Positions 11,450-21,792 of a DNA stretch of 64,000 nt are shown in pieces. The translations under genes were made by a program, and so were the position numbers. The notes under the pieces were generated by a model. It ran no database searches, was not told the origin of the DNA, and was given only the letters and a program-made list of their open reading frames with translations. How positions within the stretch are numbered: position 1 is the stretch's first letter; every line of letters begins with the position of its first letter. Source of the stretch: Hypomyces perniciosus (lineage: Eukaryota; Ascomycota; Sordariomycetes; Hypocreales; Hypocreaceae); assembly GCA_008477525.1 (NCBI GenBank), contig SPDT01000006.1, positions 275,501 to 339,500 of the forward strand, given 5' to 3'.

Positions 11450-12158
11450 AGATGTTCGGAGTTTCTTCTCTGGCGTATGATTTGGAGGGGAGATCACAAG
11501 AGGTTCTCTTTGATGAGACGGTTTAGTATGCTTTCTTCTGCATCGCATGGCGTTTAGGGTGTCAACTTCTGGCGGTGCTGGGGATTAAGACGGGACATAT
11601 CCAGCGAATATTATTCTTTATGTTTTAAGGGAATACATGTAATTAACAAGTTATCAAGCCGTGGAGGTCTTTGGCTAGATAGTAATCTTCAAGTGCACAT
11701 CATGACTATTAAACGCTTCCACGCAATACATACCTTACATTCCCTGCTTGGAAATTATAATTTCATTATGTTCGAGCAATGTACCATACGGATCGCCAAC
11801 CACACCCAGTATCCTACTATAGGCCCTGTATCCTCTGCTCCCTCCATGAGAAAATGACCATACATGCAATTCTTGTACAGAAATAAACAGTAAACAATAA
11901 ACAAAGGTGGGAACAAAATAGGATGCATGATATCCACCGGATGCCGCAGCATCAACCCAACGCCGCCTCACCAACCGCGGGTAATCGATGCCATATAATA
12001 TGCTGCCAAGCCTCCCATGACCAGAAGCCCACCCTCGAAAAGTTGACAAAACACACAAAGACAAATCGCTCAAAACAACAAACATATCACTGGTAAAAGT
12101 ACAGGGGAGGATAGAAAAAATCCAACGAGGTGCGGAAGCAAGGCCGGGAACGACACCA
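11450..12158. other. convergent 3' flanks of PEP7 and the Mbp1-like gene
   Basis: No gene is visible. The minus-strand frame at 11735-12085 lacks protein-like structure. This stretch is likely the two 3' UTRs and terminators of the converging genes. Confidence 0.6.
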
Positions 12159-14706
12159 CTAATGTACCACGCCTTCCACGCCTCCTAGAAATCTCCTTAC
12201 CCTCCCAATTTCGAGTTCTTCCCTTTCACTCTCAACCGCCTTGAGGAGTCCATCCACGACAGCGTCGACTTCACCCTCTGGGACGCCTGTACACAGGGCA
12301 ACAACGCGGCGGTACTTGATCTCAACGTCGCGGCTCCGACCTTTAAGGGCATGGACCATTTTGCGTGTCACGTCACGGCGGCTCTCGATGGCACGGATTC
12401 GAGCCCTGAGCACAGTCGCAGAGGGCAGCATTCCTTCGCTTGCGAAGCCACCAGAGGCGGAAGCCTCCTCAGCTGCCTCGAGCATAGCTGCGAGCTCGGT
12501 CTCCCAGGACGATGATGAATTAGACTGCGATGCGTTGGACTGCTCGTTCATGATCCGGAATTGGTCGTCCTCCCGAGCGTGAGTAAGATTGGCAACCTTT
12601 TGGCGCGCTAACTGCTGCTTCTTGAGAGTGGCCGTTAACTGCTCGAGATTTCGGCGGGCTTCCCCTAATTGAGAGGAGGATGTTCGGAGAGTGGAGTGGA
12701 GGCTGTCCAAGGACACCTGCTTGGCCTTCATTTCCTGCTGGAAAGTAGTACCAGTTTCATTTAGAAGATGTGTAATAGCTGCTTATATGTTAGTCAACGC
12801 GTATTGCGAAATAGCCGTTTCAAGACTCACATTCTATGATCTCATCGCTGCTTTCTCGGCTCCTTTGGCTAGAACCCACAGCACCATTCTTCTCAACAAC
12901 GTTCTCCCCATTAGGCTTCTCCTCAGTATTCTCACCACCGATACCAAAGTCAAGTGGCCTGAGACCGACCCGATTAGCAATATTCGGATCGGCGCCGACT
13001 TCGAGAAGCTGTGATATGATGCTCCGGTTTCCTATTCTGGCCGCAATATTTAGGGCAGTGTCACCGGAACTATCTTGGGCGTTGACGATCTCCGACATGA
13101 ACCTCGCAATGCCCATTTTTGGGATGGATTGGGAACTGCATGGTCCGTTTCCATTCACCTGGGTAGCCTGGCTGTTCGGCACGCTGCCTTGTCGTACCAC
13201 CCATTCCAACAGGCTCTCGAGATAGTAACGACTGGCTGCATTGCGGCCCTTGACAGCGCTCGTGACCGCAATATGATGCAAAACCGTCCGACCCTTGTGA
13301 TCTCGGAATTCAATCGTGCCTCCCAAGACTTCGAGAAGGTCTGGGAAGGAGCCGTGGTCCATGGAGTTCGTGACGAGGCATGCACGCATGAGAGCAGTCT
13401 CGCCAGAGGCATTGACTCGTCGGGACGATGCACCTGCAGCTATCAGTGCGCGCAGCAGAGGCATACGAGCAAGGGTGGCTGCCCAGTGCAGGGCGGTATG
13501 ACTTTGTGGATCAATGGGCATATCAAGTTCCTGTGGTGTAAATGTTCGGAGCATATCGTTAGACAGGTCTTCCGTCGAGTCCATAAAGAGACCCATCAGC
13601 ATGCTCCGCTTCAACTCTACATCAGGAGACATGTCGTAAGGTAATGGCGGCGATGGACCACTGCCTTCCTCGACAACATCACGGTCGTTTATCGCGCTCT
13701 GAGTGTATATGAAGGACTCATTAGGTTCGGTGGGCGATCCAGGGAAGGTCGTGGCATACATGTCCATGCTCTGGCTGTAAGCACCGAAGCTGTCTGCTGG
13801 GGTCATCGTGACCCTCTGACGCTTCCTAGGCGGTTCGGGGTCGGGTATGACGGCGGTGCCATTCTGTTGCTGAGTCTGAGTGGAGTAGGCCGAATCGACA
13901 GCTTGGTTTGTGTAGTCCGAGGTGTAGCTCTGCTGGGAGTTGCCAGGGAAATCGTCGCCATTCTGCATCGAGGACTGCCGGCTGAAGCTGGGAGCTTTTG
14001 ATGGGCCATTGCGACTCCTGGGGCCAGGAGAACCAAAGCGAGCCTTGCTCATGGCAGCGACAGCATGGGAAGCAGTGCTAGAGATATTCTTAAAGAAGGT
14101 CCCTGATAGATCATTTGCCCTTCCATCCACGCTGGAGTTGTACATGCGCTTCCTCTGGGCGGCCATGGCCTGCTCCTTGGTGGGGGTATTGAAATCACCA
14201 CGACCCGCGACACCACCGTCTTGGCCCATATCGTACGTCAACAAAGGTCGTAATAGCTCTTCAACACCATATTGGCGGCAGACCTCGACACCTCGGTCGA
14301 ACTTTATCCAGGTACCCTGATACTTTCCGTAGCCGCCCTGCACCTTTTCGTGCTCGCCGGTTTGAATTTCCTTTTCCAGAATCTTGGTGCGCTTGCCCTT
14401 GTCCACGCCGGCAACTTTGAGGATTTGGGTGGCATTGAGCCAGGAATCGTGGCGACGGCGCATGACTGCGACGTTGTTGACTTCCATTTCGTAGACATCA
14501 ACACCAGAGTAGGAGGCCTATTTGAGAGAAAATTGTCAATGCCACGGACTTTCCAAGAGAGAGCAGCGTGCGCAAGGGCATACCGAATAGATCTGAGGCC
14601 CATCAACGCCGCCATTGTAGGCCTGGTTGAATGAGGCAGAGCGCCTCGTCTGTGATTGCTGGCTCATGGTGAAGGACTGCTGCGAAGTCTGCGACGCCGA
14701 CGGCAT
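12159..14706 (-). CDS. APSES transcription factor, Mbp1/Res-type MBF subunit
   Basis: There are three exons, 14706-14584, 14517-12831 and 12778-12159 (introns of 66 and 52 nt), giving 809 residues. The APSES/KilA-N DNA-binding domain is at about residues 45-135, with MRRRHDSWLNATQILKVAG, then GKRTKILEKE and the YGKYQGTWIKFDRG hallmark. A basic PPRKRQR nuclear signal lies near residue 271. Ankyrin repeats cover about 378-565 (HTALHWAATLARMPLL, GETALMRAC, GRTVLHHIA, GDTALNIAARIGN). The C-terminus is a coiled coil of the kind used to dimerise with Swi6/Cdc10. MBF drives G1/S genes through ACGCGT boxes, and one such box lies in its own intron (12797-12802). The start could be the next ATG at 14667, which removes 13 residues. 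Confidence 0.88.
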
Positions 14707-16084
14707 ATCGGGTATTGCGATGACGGCAAGGCAAAGGCGAAGGCGAAGGGTTGTTGTTGATCCACGAGGGAGTCGAAGGGATCGAGGGCTGTTGCCAGCC
14801 AAGGGCTGCTTGCTGTCTGTCGCACAAAGCAGTAGACACGGATATTGGTGACCCTGGCAGAACTCAGTTCGCGATTTAACGACCTGTGCAAAAGCTCATG
14901 CGCATGGTTCAGTGCAGTCTCTCTCGTCTTTTTTCCCCTCTGATTCTTGGACCGAAAAAAAGCGTCGGAGGGTTGAGATGCCTGGGGGAGTCGTAGGCGA
15001 AATGAAATCTCGGGCGGCGTGGGCTACTTGCAGGGTAATAACACCTTAGCTGGTAGTAAGCCAAGTCGCTGAATATGCACGAACAGGTACCACCGTTGGC
15101 GGAGGGAGGGGGTTGACGATAGCAGTAGTACTCCGTAATGTAGAATGGAGTCTCCGCTCTGCAGAACTTGCACGAACGAATTGCACAAAAAGACGGGTCG
15201 CAGATATAGCGGCCGAATGTCGTTTTCAGTGCTCACTTTTCGCGTCTCCGGCGTCTAGTGGAAGCTGTATCACAGCATGTGCAATCAGGCGGTTAGACGA
15301 TGACGAGTGGGGGAATAGAAGAAAAAAAAGGTGCACCTCCAACTGGTGGGATGATGATGAGGCTTCCCGCAGTAGTAATACTACTAAATGTACGAGCACG
15401 GGTACGGGACATGTATGGAGTAGTGGTATGTACATCAGACATGCGCTGCACTTCTGCACTGCAGGTAATGAATGCACTGCGATGTGCGGCGATGGAGTCG
15501 CGCGTGGATTGTCGCAAACCCATTCAATTAATCGGGCGTGTCTGTTTCGTGATTTCGTGTCAGGGCGTGACGCGCGCTCCGCGACTCGTCAGGGCCTTTC
15601 CCTTTCCCTTGCGAGTACCTGTAGGCTTGCTCCAGCCCTTAGGCTGTTCCAAAGACCATCTCCAGCCCGTTTCTAGTGGCTGAGGCGTGCTGCGTGTGTG
15701 ACCTGAGCCCCAAAATGTCTTGCACAGAGTCATCAATAGCAGTACGAAGTACTCCGTTGTAGTACTACTAATACCCCGTCCCATAATACTGAACAACCCT
15801 TGATGTCACCAATGCACTCCGTATGCAGGTTCTAATTTACTGCCGAGATTTGTCAAATTATAGAATGCAGCTTACGGCGGATTTGTCTTTGACCGCCCAA
15901 GCACAATTTCTTGACACGGGCTGAGGGCTCAGTGCTAGGTACTTGTACTCGTACTTCATAGTCCTCCACAGCTCCACAGTGATATTGCCGAGGTTTGACC
16001 GTGAGATATCGATCGGACTTTGCAGATCTTCAATGCTTAATCCATCCATCTCCATGAAGCGTGAGTCTCGCTCGCTTCTTCACA
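14707..16084. other. divergent intergenic region
   Basis: This separates the Mbp1-like gene from the LYR gene. Reading frames of 70-187 codons (for example 15113-15676) overlap on both strands without recognisable domains. One exact TACTCCGTA word is at 15129-15137, with near copies at 15750 and 15817. Repeated AGTACTACTA-like trinucleotide runs are also present. No RNA gene was seen. Confidence 0.6.
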
Positions 16085-17197
16085 ATGCCTGCCCCTACTT
16101 ATCCCATCCCCAAATCGCCATCCCCCACCCAGCTCTACCGCCACCTCCTCCGCGAATGCTCCTATCTCCCTCCAGCCTTCCGAGCCACTATCGCTGCCAC
16201 AATTCAAGATCGCTTCCATCGACATCGCAAAAATGATACTCGATCAAAGGCCCACATTTCCAGAGCAATCTCTGCTCTGCGGACGCTGCGAGCAGCCAAC
16301 AGTGGCGACAAACCAGCCATGAGGAGCTTAATCTCGATGGGCTTTGGGAGGACAGGTAGCAGACGACGGGAGCTGATGGCGCCTTTTGTTCTGCCCCAGG
16401 GTCCGAAGGATTCGCAAGCTTTAGAGAAGCTCCTGGATACGACAAAGAGAGCCGCCAACTCTCACGCATCTGGATCGAACCCCGCTGAGAACTCCCAAAA
16501 AGCCAAGAAGAAGGTCTTCTTTGAGAAGTGGGACCAGTCCAAACTTCTGCAGTTTCTGCAATCGCAGAGACAGCAGCAAAGAGAGACCAAAGACACTACC
16601 AGCTGGCCAGGCACCCACCTCAAAACTATTGATCCGGATCAGTTTGTTCCAAAAGAGAGCGTCTGGGGCAAACCACCGACTGAAAACCTTGTTCGAACCA
16701 AAAGAGCGACTTGGTGGCGGCGAAGCGCGGACAAGATGATGCCTCCATTGGGTAAAGGAGAATGGGACCTTTTACGGCTGCTGGGCACTGGTGGCCAGGA
16801 GTTGGGTGAGTGGGTGATCCCCGAGAGACGGATACATGGGAAACCCTTGGCTGGAGAAGGTGAGGAAGCCGCTTGGAACTGGCAGGAATACGCTACGAAG
16901 CCGGTAGCTACAGTGGAAAAACCGAAATCCATCATGCAGCAACGTCGAACTGGACAGAAAGATGCCGGTCCATATGGCGTCAATGGCCGTGATGAAGATC
17001 TATCAGCCAGATGGTTCCGACGAGCTTATAATCGGACATGGCAGTGCACACCGACCATGACACAGGACCCCAACACACTTCGATACTCATTCACTTGGGG
17101 CAGGGTCCAATCCCAAGCGCCCCCTGCAACCAAGGTTCAACTCGAGATATTCGAAGGTGTCGACAAGCACGGTCGCAGAATACAGAAGAGCCCTTGA
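16085..17197 (+). CDS. LYR-motif protein, Cup1-like (mitochondrial)
   Basis: A single exon encodes 370 residues. The LYR tripeptide is at residues 17-19 within QLYRHLLRECSYLP, followed by further basic helices (FRATIAATIQDRFHRHRKN), as in the N-terminal LYR domain of fungal Cup1-like proteins. LYR proteins act with the acyl carrier protein and the Fe-S machinery in mitochondria, for example in assembly of respiratory complexes or mitoribosomes. The remaining 300 residues are basic and Trp-rich (ATWWRRSADKMMPPL, GEWDLLRLLGTGG, LSARWFRRAYNRTWQ) without a domain I can name. The chosen start is the first ATG, 12 residues before the LYR helix; an upstream GTG in frame is not a likely start. The stop lies only 20 bp from the stop of the convergent GNAT gene, so the transcripts must overlap. 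Confidence 0.75.
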   Translation: MPAPTYPIPKSPSPTQLYRHLLRECSYLPPAFRATIAATIQDRFHRHRKNDTRSKAHISRAISALRTLRAANSGDKPAMRSLISMGFGRTGSRRRELMAPFVLPQGPKDSQALEKLLDTTKRAANSHASGSNPAENSQKAKKKVFFEKWDQSKLLQFLQSQRQQQRETKDTTSWPGTHLKTIDPDQFVPKESVWGKPPTENLVRTKRATWWRRSADKMMPPLGKGEWDLLRLLGTGGQELGEWVIPERRIHGKPLAGEGEEAAWNWQEYATKPVATVEKPKSIMQQRRTGQKDAGPYGVNGRDEDLSARWFRRAYNRTWQCTPTMTQDPNTLRYSFTWGRVQSQAPPATKVQLEIFEGVDKHGRRIQKSP

Positions 17198-17216
17198 TGC
17201 TGATGATTCTATTCCA

Positions 17217-17831
17217 TTACTCGGCGAAATGAGCTAGCTGGTTCAGTGCAGGCCCGTCCACGCGCATTCCCACCCACTCGTTCATCGGCTTGGCGCCGAT
17301 GCTCTCATAGAACTTGATGCTTGGTTCGTTCCACTTGAGGACAGACCAGTCGAGTCTTCCACCATCCATGGCAACCACCTCCCTTGCCAGCTGGGCCAGA
17401 AGTCGCTTGCCGTACCCTTTTCCTCGCTGCGAGGGCTGGACGTAGAGGTCTTCCAGGTAAATACCAGCCTTGGACCGCCATGTGCTGTAGTTGTAGAAAT
17501 AGAGTGCCATGCCCGCGGGTTTCCCCTCTTCATCGAAGATGAGGTAGCAGCGGGTCGGGCGACTTGGCGATGTGGGTTCTGTCACGGGAAGTGATGAAGA
17601 GTCGGGGCTGGTCGTGTCTGATGGCGCAAAGGCGATGGTGTTCTCGAGGGTCTCGACGGTTGCCTCCACGGCGTCCAACTCCTTCTCATAGTCGGCGAGC
17701 TCCCGGATGAAGGCTAAGATCGTGGGAGCGTCTGTGATGCATCTTCAGGTCAGCAATGCTAGCCCCCAAGGACAGCTCCGGACATCAGAAGCCATACCCT
17801 CGCGCCGTGCGTGCCGGATTATTGACGCCAT
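17217..17831 (-). CDS. GNAT-family N-acetyltransferase (polyamine/thialysine acetyltransferase-like)
   Basis: There are two exons, 17831-17798 and 17731-17217, with a 66-nt intron, giving 182 residues. The short first exon gives MASIIRHARRED, which joins to APTILAFIRELADYEKE, the N-terminal helix typical of SSAT/thialysine acetyltransferases. The acetyl-CoA loop is QRGKGYGKRLL (motif Q/RxxGxG/A) after the strand IYLEDLYVQP. LDWSVLKWNEPSIKFYESIGA matches the usual C-terminal region of the fold. A Ser/Thr/Pro-rich insert (about residues 50-80) is longer than in bacterial members. It probably acetylates a small amine or amino acid in the cytosol; the exact substrate is not visible. Confidence 0.85.
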
Positions 17832-18533
17832 TTTGGTGTTGGTTGTATACGGAGCACAATTGTCCTACCAGGATAGACAGTTGGATATACACTTGGTTTG
17901 TGTTTGCTTCAATTGGCGTTTGGATTCAACTTCTTATAGAAGAGAAACGAGAGGCCATGTGGGACGGGAATCAATCTTCACGGATCTACAAGGCGGCCAA
18001 CTTGAGAAGGCGTTTGGAGAGGGGCTCAAGGTGGGGAAATGGCTCCCTCGCAGCGAGTCATCGAACATTCCTCCAAATTCTCTCCACTATGGACTGTACG
18101 CCTTTCCTGTCTTTCATGAACGCCCTTTTGAGTAAACGATCTCCCATTGGTTTATTTTGACGTCTTGACGTCCTGGCAGGTCTAAAAACAGTTTACGGAA
18201 CATTCGGGTTTATCTATCGTCCACATCTATAAGTCCGACCTCAGATCTGGCCATTAAGAAAGTCTTGAATGTTTCTTTGGAACTAGTATTAGATGCCTAG
18301 GCAGCCATTTTAAACTACAGGCCCGAATAAAGTCAGAATCACTGGTTGAAGAACTAGGGCACTATCGATATGCTTACCCCAACTGCAATGGGAAGCCTAC
18401 ATACTATATGGCGGCAACATCCCGAAAATCCATCAATAAAACCAGGCAATCCCAAAATCGAAACAAAAATACGGCCCGCACGCAGCACACCAAACAAACG
18501 CGCAGTGAAGTCTGGAATGTGCATGCAGCATGC
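17832..18533. other. intergenic
   Basis: A plus-strand frame overlaps the GNAT gene and continues to about 18135, but it has no domain-like sequence. Nothing else is visible up to the tRNA terminator. Confidence 0.5.
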
Positions 18534-18538
18534 AAAAA
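18534..18538 (-). terminator. RNA polymerase III oligo-T terminator of tRNA-Glu
   Basis: Five T residues on the minus strand begin nine bases after the 3' end of the tRNA gene, as expected for a Pol III terminator. Confidence 0.6.
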
Positions 18539-18547
18539 GAGATACGC

Positions 18548-18630
18548 CTCCGATACTGGGAATCGAACCCAGGGCTGCTCGGCACTCGAATAATGAGAGC
18601 GAGCGATGTTAGCCACTACACCATATCGGA
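18548..18630 (-). tRNA. tRNA-Glu (anticodon CTC) with an 11-nt intron
   Basis: The minus strand folds as a tRNA. The acceptor stem TCCGATA pairs with TATCGGA (discriminator G). The T arm is CTGGG-TTCGATT-CCCAG, and the A box is TGGTGTAGTGG. The anticodon stem GCTCG pairs with CGAGC only after removing 11 nt (18583-18593) located after position 37, the canonical tRNA intron site. The loop then reads CTCTCA plus C, with anticodon CTC for Glu and T33 before it. The mature length is 72 nt before CCA addition. Both internal Pol III promoter boxes are intact, so the gene is probably functional. Confidence 0.9.
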
Positions 18631-19818
18631 TTATAGGAGGAACTCCTTATTTGCTTGTTGGGCTGCTACCCTAAGCGATTCATATCACTCACTCACGTAC
18701 TTTACACGAGGAAGACTGAGTGGTATCATAGAAGCTGAGATTTCTGGATGGGAGGATTGTTCCGCCATTAGGTTGTGGAAATCGCTGCTTCTTGTGGGGT
18801 GGAGACTCCTGATCGGGCCCGGTGCGGAGCCGGTATTCCCGGGGCCGGCGGCCGGATGAGATGGAGGACGAGAGTCTCTGCCACGGACATGTCCGTGATG
18901 ATCTTTATCAAAGTTGGTCGCGAAGCTGAACTGAGTTTTGAGGATTGGCATCATCCTTGGACTGGCCTATTCCCCGGATATATTTCCGATATTACTCGGG
19001 CAACTATTTCTCATTGAGATCCAGCCAGATCCTGGGGTGATGGTGTTAAATCATGCAAAGTCCAGCTGATGCTGGTATTCCCACCATAACCAGCAGTTGA
19101 ATTTTGGTGTACAGGCCATTGGTGTATGGCACTGCAGCAGTGTCGCAAGAGTCTAGTGCAGGGATGAGAACCTAGCCAGTTGATGAGGAGAATACAAACA
19201 AATATTCCTCCTTCTTTGCAGACGAAAGAGAAGCGCATATAATGCATCTTGACGAAGAGTGGGTGTCTCCAAATGGGAAACTCCATCCCTTGGCAGCAAA
19301 TAATCGACACCAGTCACAAGATGAGAAATCTCCCGCTTCAAAACGCCTCCAAAGCTGTGAATAACACCGGTGAGTGGTCAGCCGGGTCGCATATCAAACA
19401 CCCAGAGTTTGTCATTCAGAGCAGTACAATGACAACTGCATGACCACGTTACCTGGATACTATGTCACCATAACAATCTCTAGAGGTGCTCAAAATGTGC
19501 ATTCCCGTTACTGTGTTTGTGTCAATGCGTTTCGCAGAGCCGAAATGTGATACACAGACTTGCTTGAGAACACACTAAAGATGACGCACCTACCGGTTGT
19601 TCAACGTTGTTCACAGACACCCAAACAAACACCTCTATGGGATGAGCTCTTCGGCTTCCTACCTTCCGAATCGCAAGATATAAATATCCAGTAAGAGCTT
19701 CCTCAACCTGAGAACGGAATCTTTCTTCATCAAGCAGGGGTACCCAGGCAAACAGTTCCAAACAGGTATCCCACAAACGTGTTCCAAAGCAAACAGAACA
19801 CACATCAAGCCAGTGATT
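18631..19818. other. intergenic, promoter side of the amidoligase-like gene
   Basis: Frames of 60-100 codons on both strands have no protein-like features. No repeat family was recognised. Confidence 0.5.
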
Positions 19819-21054
19819 ATGGCTTCCAAAGTCACCGAGACTCAAATGGTTATGCGAAGCCAAGTCCTCGAAGCTGACAGCCTCTTCTCAGAAATCCAGT
19901 TCGGCGTCGAGCTAGAGTTCCTCGCTCCGCCTGACAACGTCTGGATAAACTCTCCCCGTCGTAAGTTCCCCGGGTACGTCCAGAGCCTCCTGGACAAGGA
20001 CCACGTCTACCACTACCTGGCATCTGCACTTCAGGAGGCCGGCCTGCAGGCAGCCTACCTTATGGAGACAGATGAGAGTGACTGCGAGAACAACGAGCTG
20101 CGCGATAGTGCTCCTAAGGAAAGTATCGTTAAAATCGGGTGCGCGCCTGACATGCGCGTCATGAATCCTTCGTCGCTCAGGAGGCATTGCAGTGAGAGCC
20201 TGCCGTTTAGGTACTGGGTCGTCAAGATGGAGAGTGATGTTGGTGGGTCTGGCGTGTATAGGAGCTGGGAACCTACTGAACTGAATACACCGATCCTCAA
20301 GGAGTCCGAGGCAAACAACAGGTTCCCAGCTCTCAACACTGCGCTGCATGCCCTGCGGAATGCTCACCCTGACAAAGTTCACATCCATGATGGATGCGGC
20401 CTACACGTCCACGTGAGCCCAACCACAGGACTAACCGCCCTCCACATAAAACGTGTTGCCACGCTCGTTTTATTGCTGGAGGATAATCTTCTCTACCACC
20501 TGTGCTCTCCCTCCCGCAGAAGGGCTCATCACAAGATCACAGAGGCTTCCCCCATGGCCCAACCGCCCCAGCTATCTGTTCCTCTCTCCGCAGCGGTGAA
20601 CCTCCCTGAGAACTTGATGCTCGGGAGCATGGCTAAAACGATGAACTTCCTCTGGCGGCCCATGCAACTCCGCGAAGTGGGCGTTTTAATCTGCCGCGAT
20701 GCCAAGATCCGGGACTCGAAGAGCACAGCTTTCAACCTCAAAATGCACAGTGACGAGGACGAGAGGCGGACATACACGCTGGAGTTCCGCCACGCGCAGG
20801 CATCGTTTAGTCAGAATTTTGTGGATAACTGGGTAGGTCTCGTTCTGACGATTTGCAAGGTGGCGTTTCTCCCTACGGAGATGTATAAGGCCGCCGTTGC
20901 ATGTATATGGGATATTATTGCGACTAAGCCTAAACCTGAAGAATCGTGGGTGAAGTTGCTGAGGGTGTTGAATGACTTTGTGCCTCAGGATTGGAGGTAT
21001 AGGAGTAGTGAATTGTTCTGGAGGGGATGCCTTGCCTGCCAGAATAGGAAATGA
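19819..21054 (+). CDS. putative amidoligase-family enzyme
   Basis: A single exon encodes 411 residues; the first true ATG of the frame is at 19819. The N-terminal FGVELEFL (residues 28-35) is the signature strand of the amidoligase family, which has a glutamine-synthetase-like catalytic fold. The paired acidic/His residues follow in HIHDGCGLHVHVSP (roughly 195-208), and the late strand YTLEFRHAQASF supplies another Glu/Arg pair. Family members are predicted to form amide bonds between carboxylates and amines using ATP. In fungi they are scattered, uncharacterised genes. No partner such as a gamma-glutamyl cyclotransferase or peptidase lies next to it here, so its product cannot be inferred. 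No signal peptide is visible, so it is probably cytosolic. Confidence 0.75.
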   Translation: MASKVTETQMVMRSQVLEADSLFSEIQFGVELEFLAPPDNVWINSPRRKFPGYVQSLLDKDHVYHYLASALQEAGLQAAYLMETDESDCENNELRDSAPKESIVKIGCAPDMRVMNPSSLRRHCSESLPFRYWVVKMESDVGGSGVYRSWEPTELNTPILKESEANNRFPALNTALHALRNAHPDKVHIHDGCGLHVHVSPTTGLTALHIKRVATLVLLLEDNLLYHLCSPSRRRAHHKITEASPMAQPPQLSVPLSAAVNLPENLMLGSMAKTMNFLWRPMQLREVGVLICRDAKIRDSKSTAFNLKMHSDEDERRTYTLEFRHAQASFSQNFVDNWVGLVLTICKVAFLPTEMYKAAVACIWDIIATKPKPEESWVKLLRVLNDFVPQDWRYRSSELFWRGCLACQNRK

Positions 21055-21792
21055 ACCTATGCGGAAACTCGGAGAGACTCAGCTCGTCCTCGGCAATGAT
21101 GACGGCATCTGTTGTGACCTGTAATATTTGGCATGTTCGTTCCCAAGAACTCCTGATAACGAACATGACCAGACTTAGGTCGATGAACATACTACTAGTA
21201 TGGCTTGGCCCATGATACGATGTTAGCGAGTGGCATTAACTGACCCCGAGGTTCCCAAGATGTTGAGAAATGCGGAGTACACAAGGTACTACGTATTCTC
21301 TTCCAGGTTTTCGAGTACGTTAGGCAGCTTGGCAGTTAATATTATGAATAATGCTAAGAGATGCGGCTGGCATTGGTGCACAGGCAGATCCATATGGTCT
21401 CCACGACCCCTACCCAACCAACTAACCCAGCGCCACGATGCTCAATAAACTAACCCTTGCGAGTTGGTCTTGGCTTTCTCTCAACATCATCTTGGCTTCT
21501 GCATTCTAGAAAAGTCCGAGTCTTGGCTTTCAGGGGTCTAGGTCGCATTGGGCATTCGGTCCGACACCCTCACCCCAGCATTTGTGGGCTCCGAATCCGA
21601 TCCCGGCGTGAAAAGCCAGGTTTAAGGAGAATGGGCTTGGACGGAATCGGTGAATGATTTGCAAATGCGAAGATTTTGAAGGTGGTATCCAAGTAGCAGC
21701 GCCAGTCAAGTATGTCCGAAATACAATGCTTTGTCTAATGTAGCCAAAATCGCCATCCTATATAGATTTATTCTGCAAAAACTCAATATTTT
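21055..21792. other. convergent intergenic region
   Basis: This lies between the amidoligase-like gene and the MFS gene, which converge. The plus-strand frames here are not protein-like. A GCGGAGTAC variant of the dispersed intergenic word lies at about 21273. Confidence 0.5.

Noticed and set aside
15113..15676. 187-codon plus-strand frame
   Set aside because: It overlaps other open frames on both strands, is rich in Ser/Arg/Cys as expected for shadow frames, and contains the intergenic word; no domain.
17707..18135. 142-codon plus-strand frame overlapping the GNAT gene
   Set aside because: It begins antisense to a well-supported acetyltransferase exon and shows no domain.
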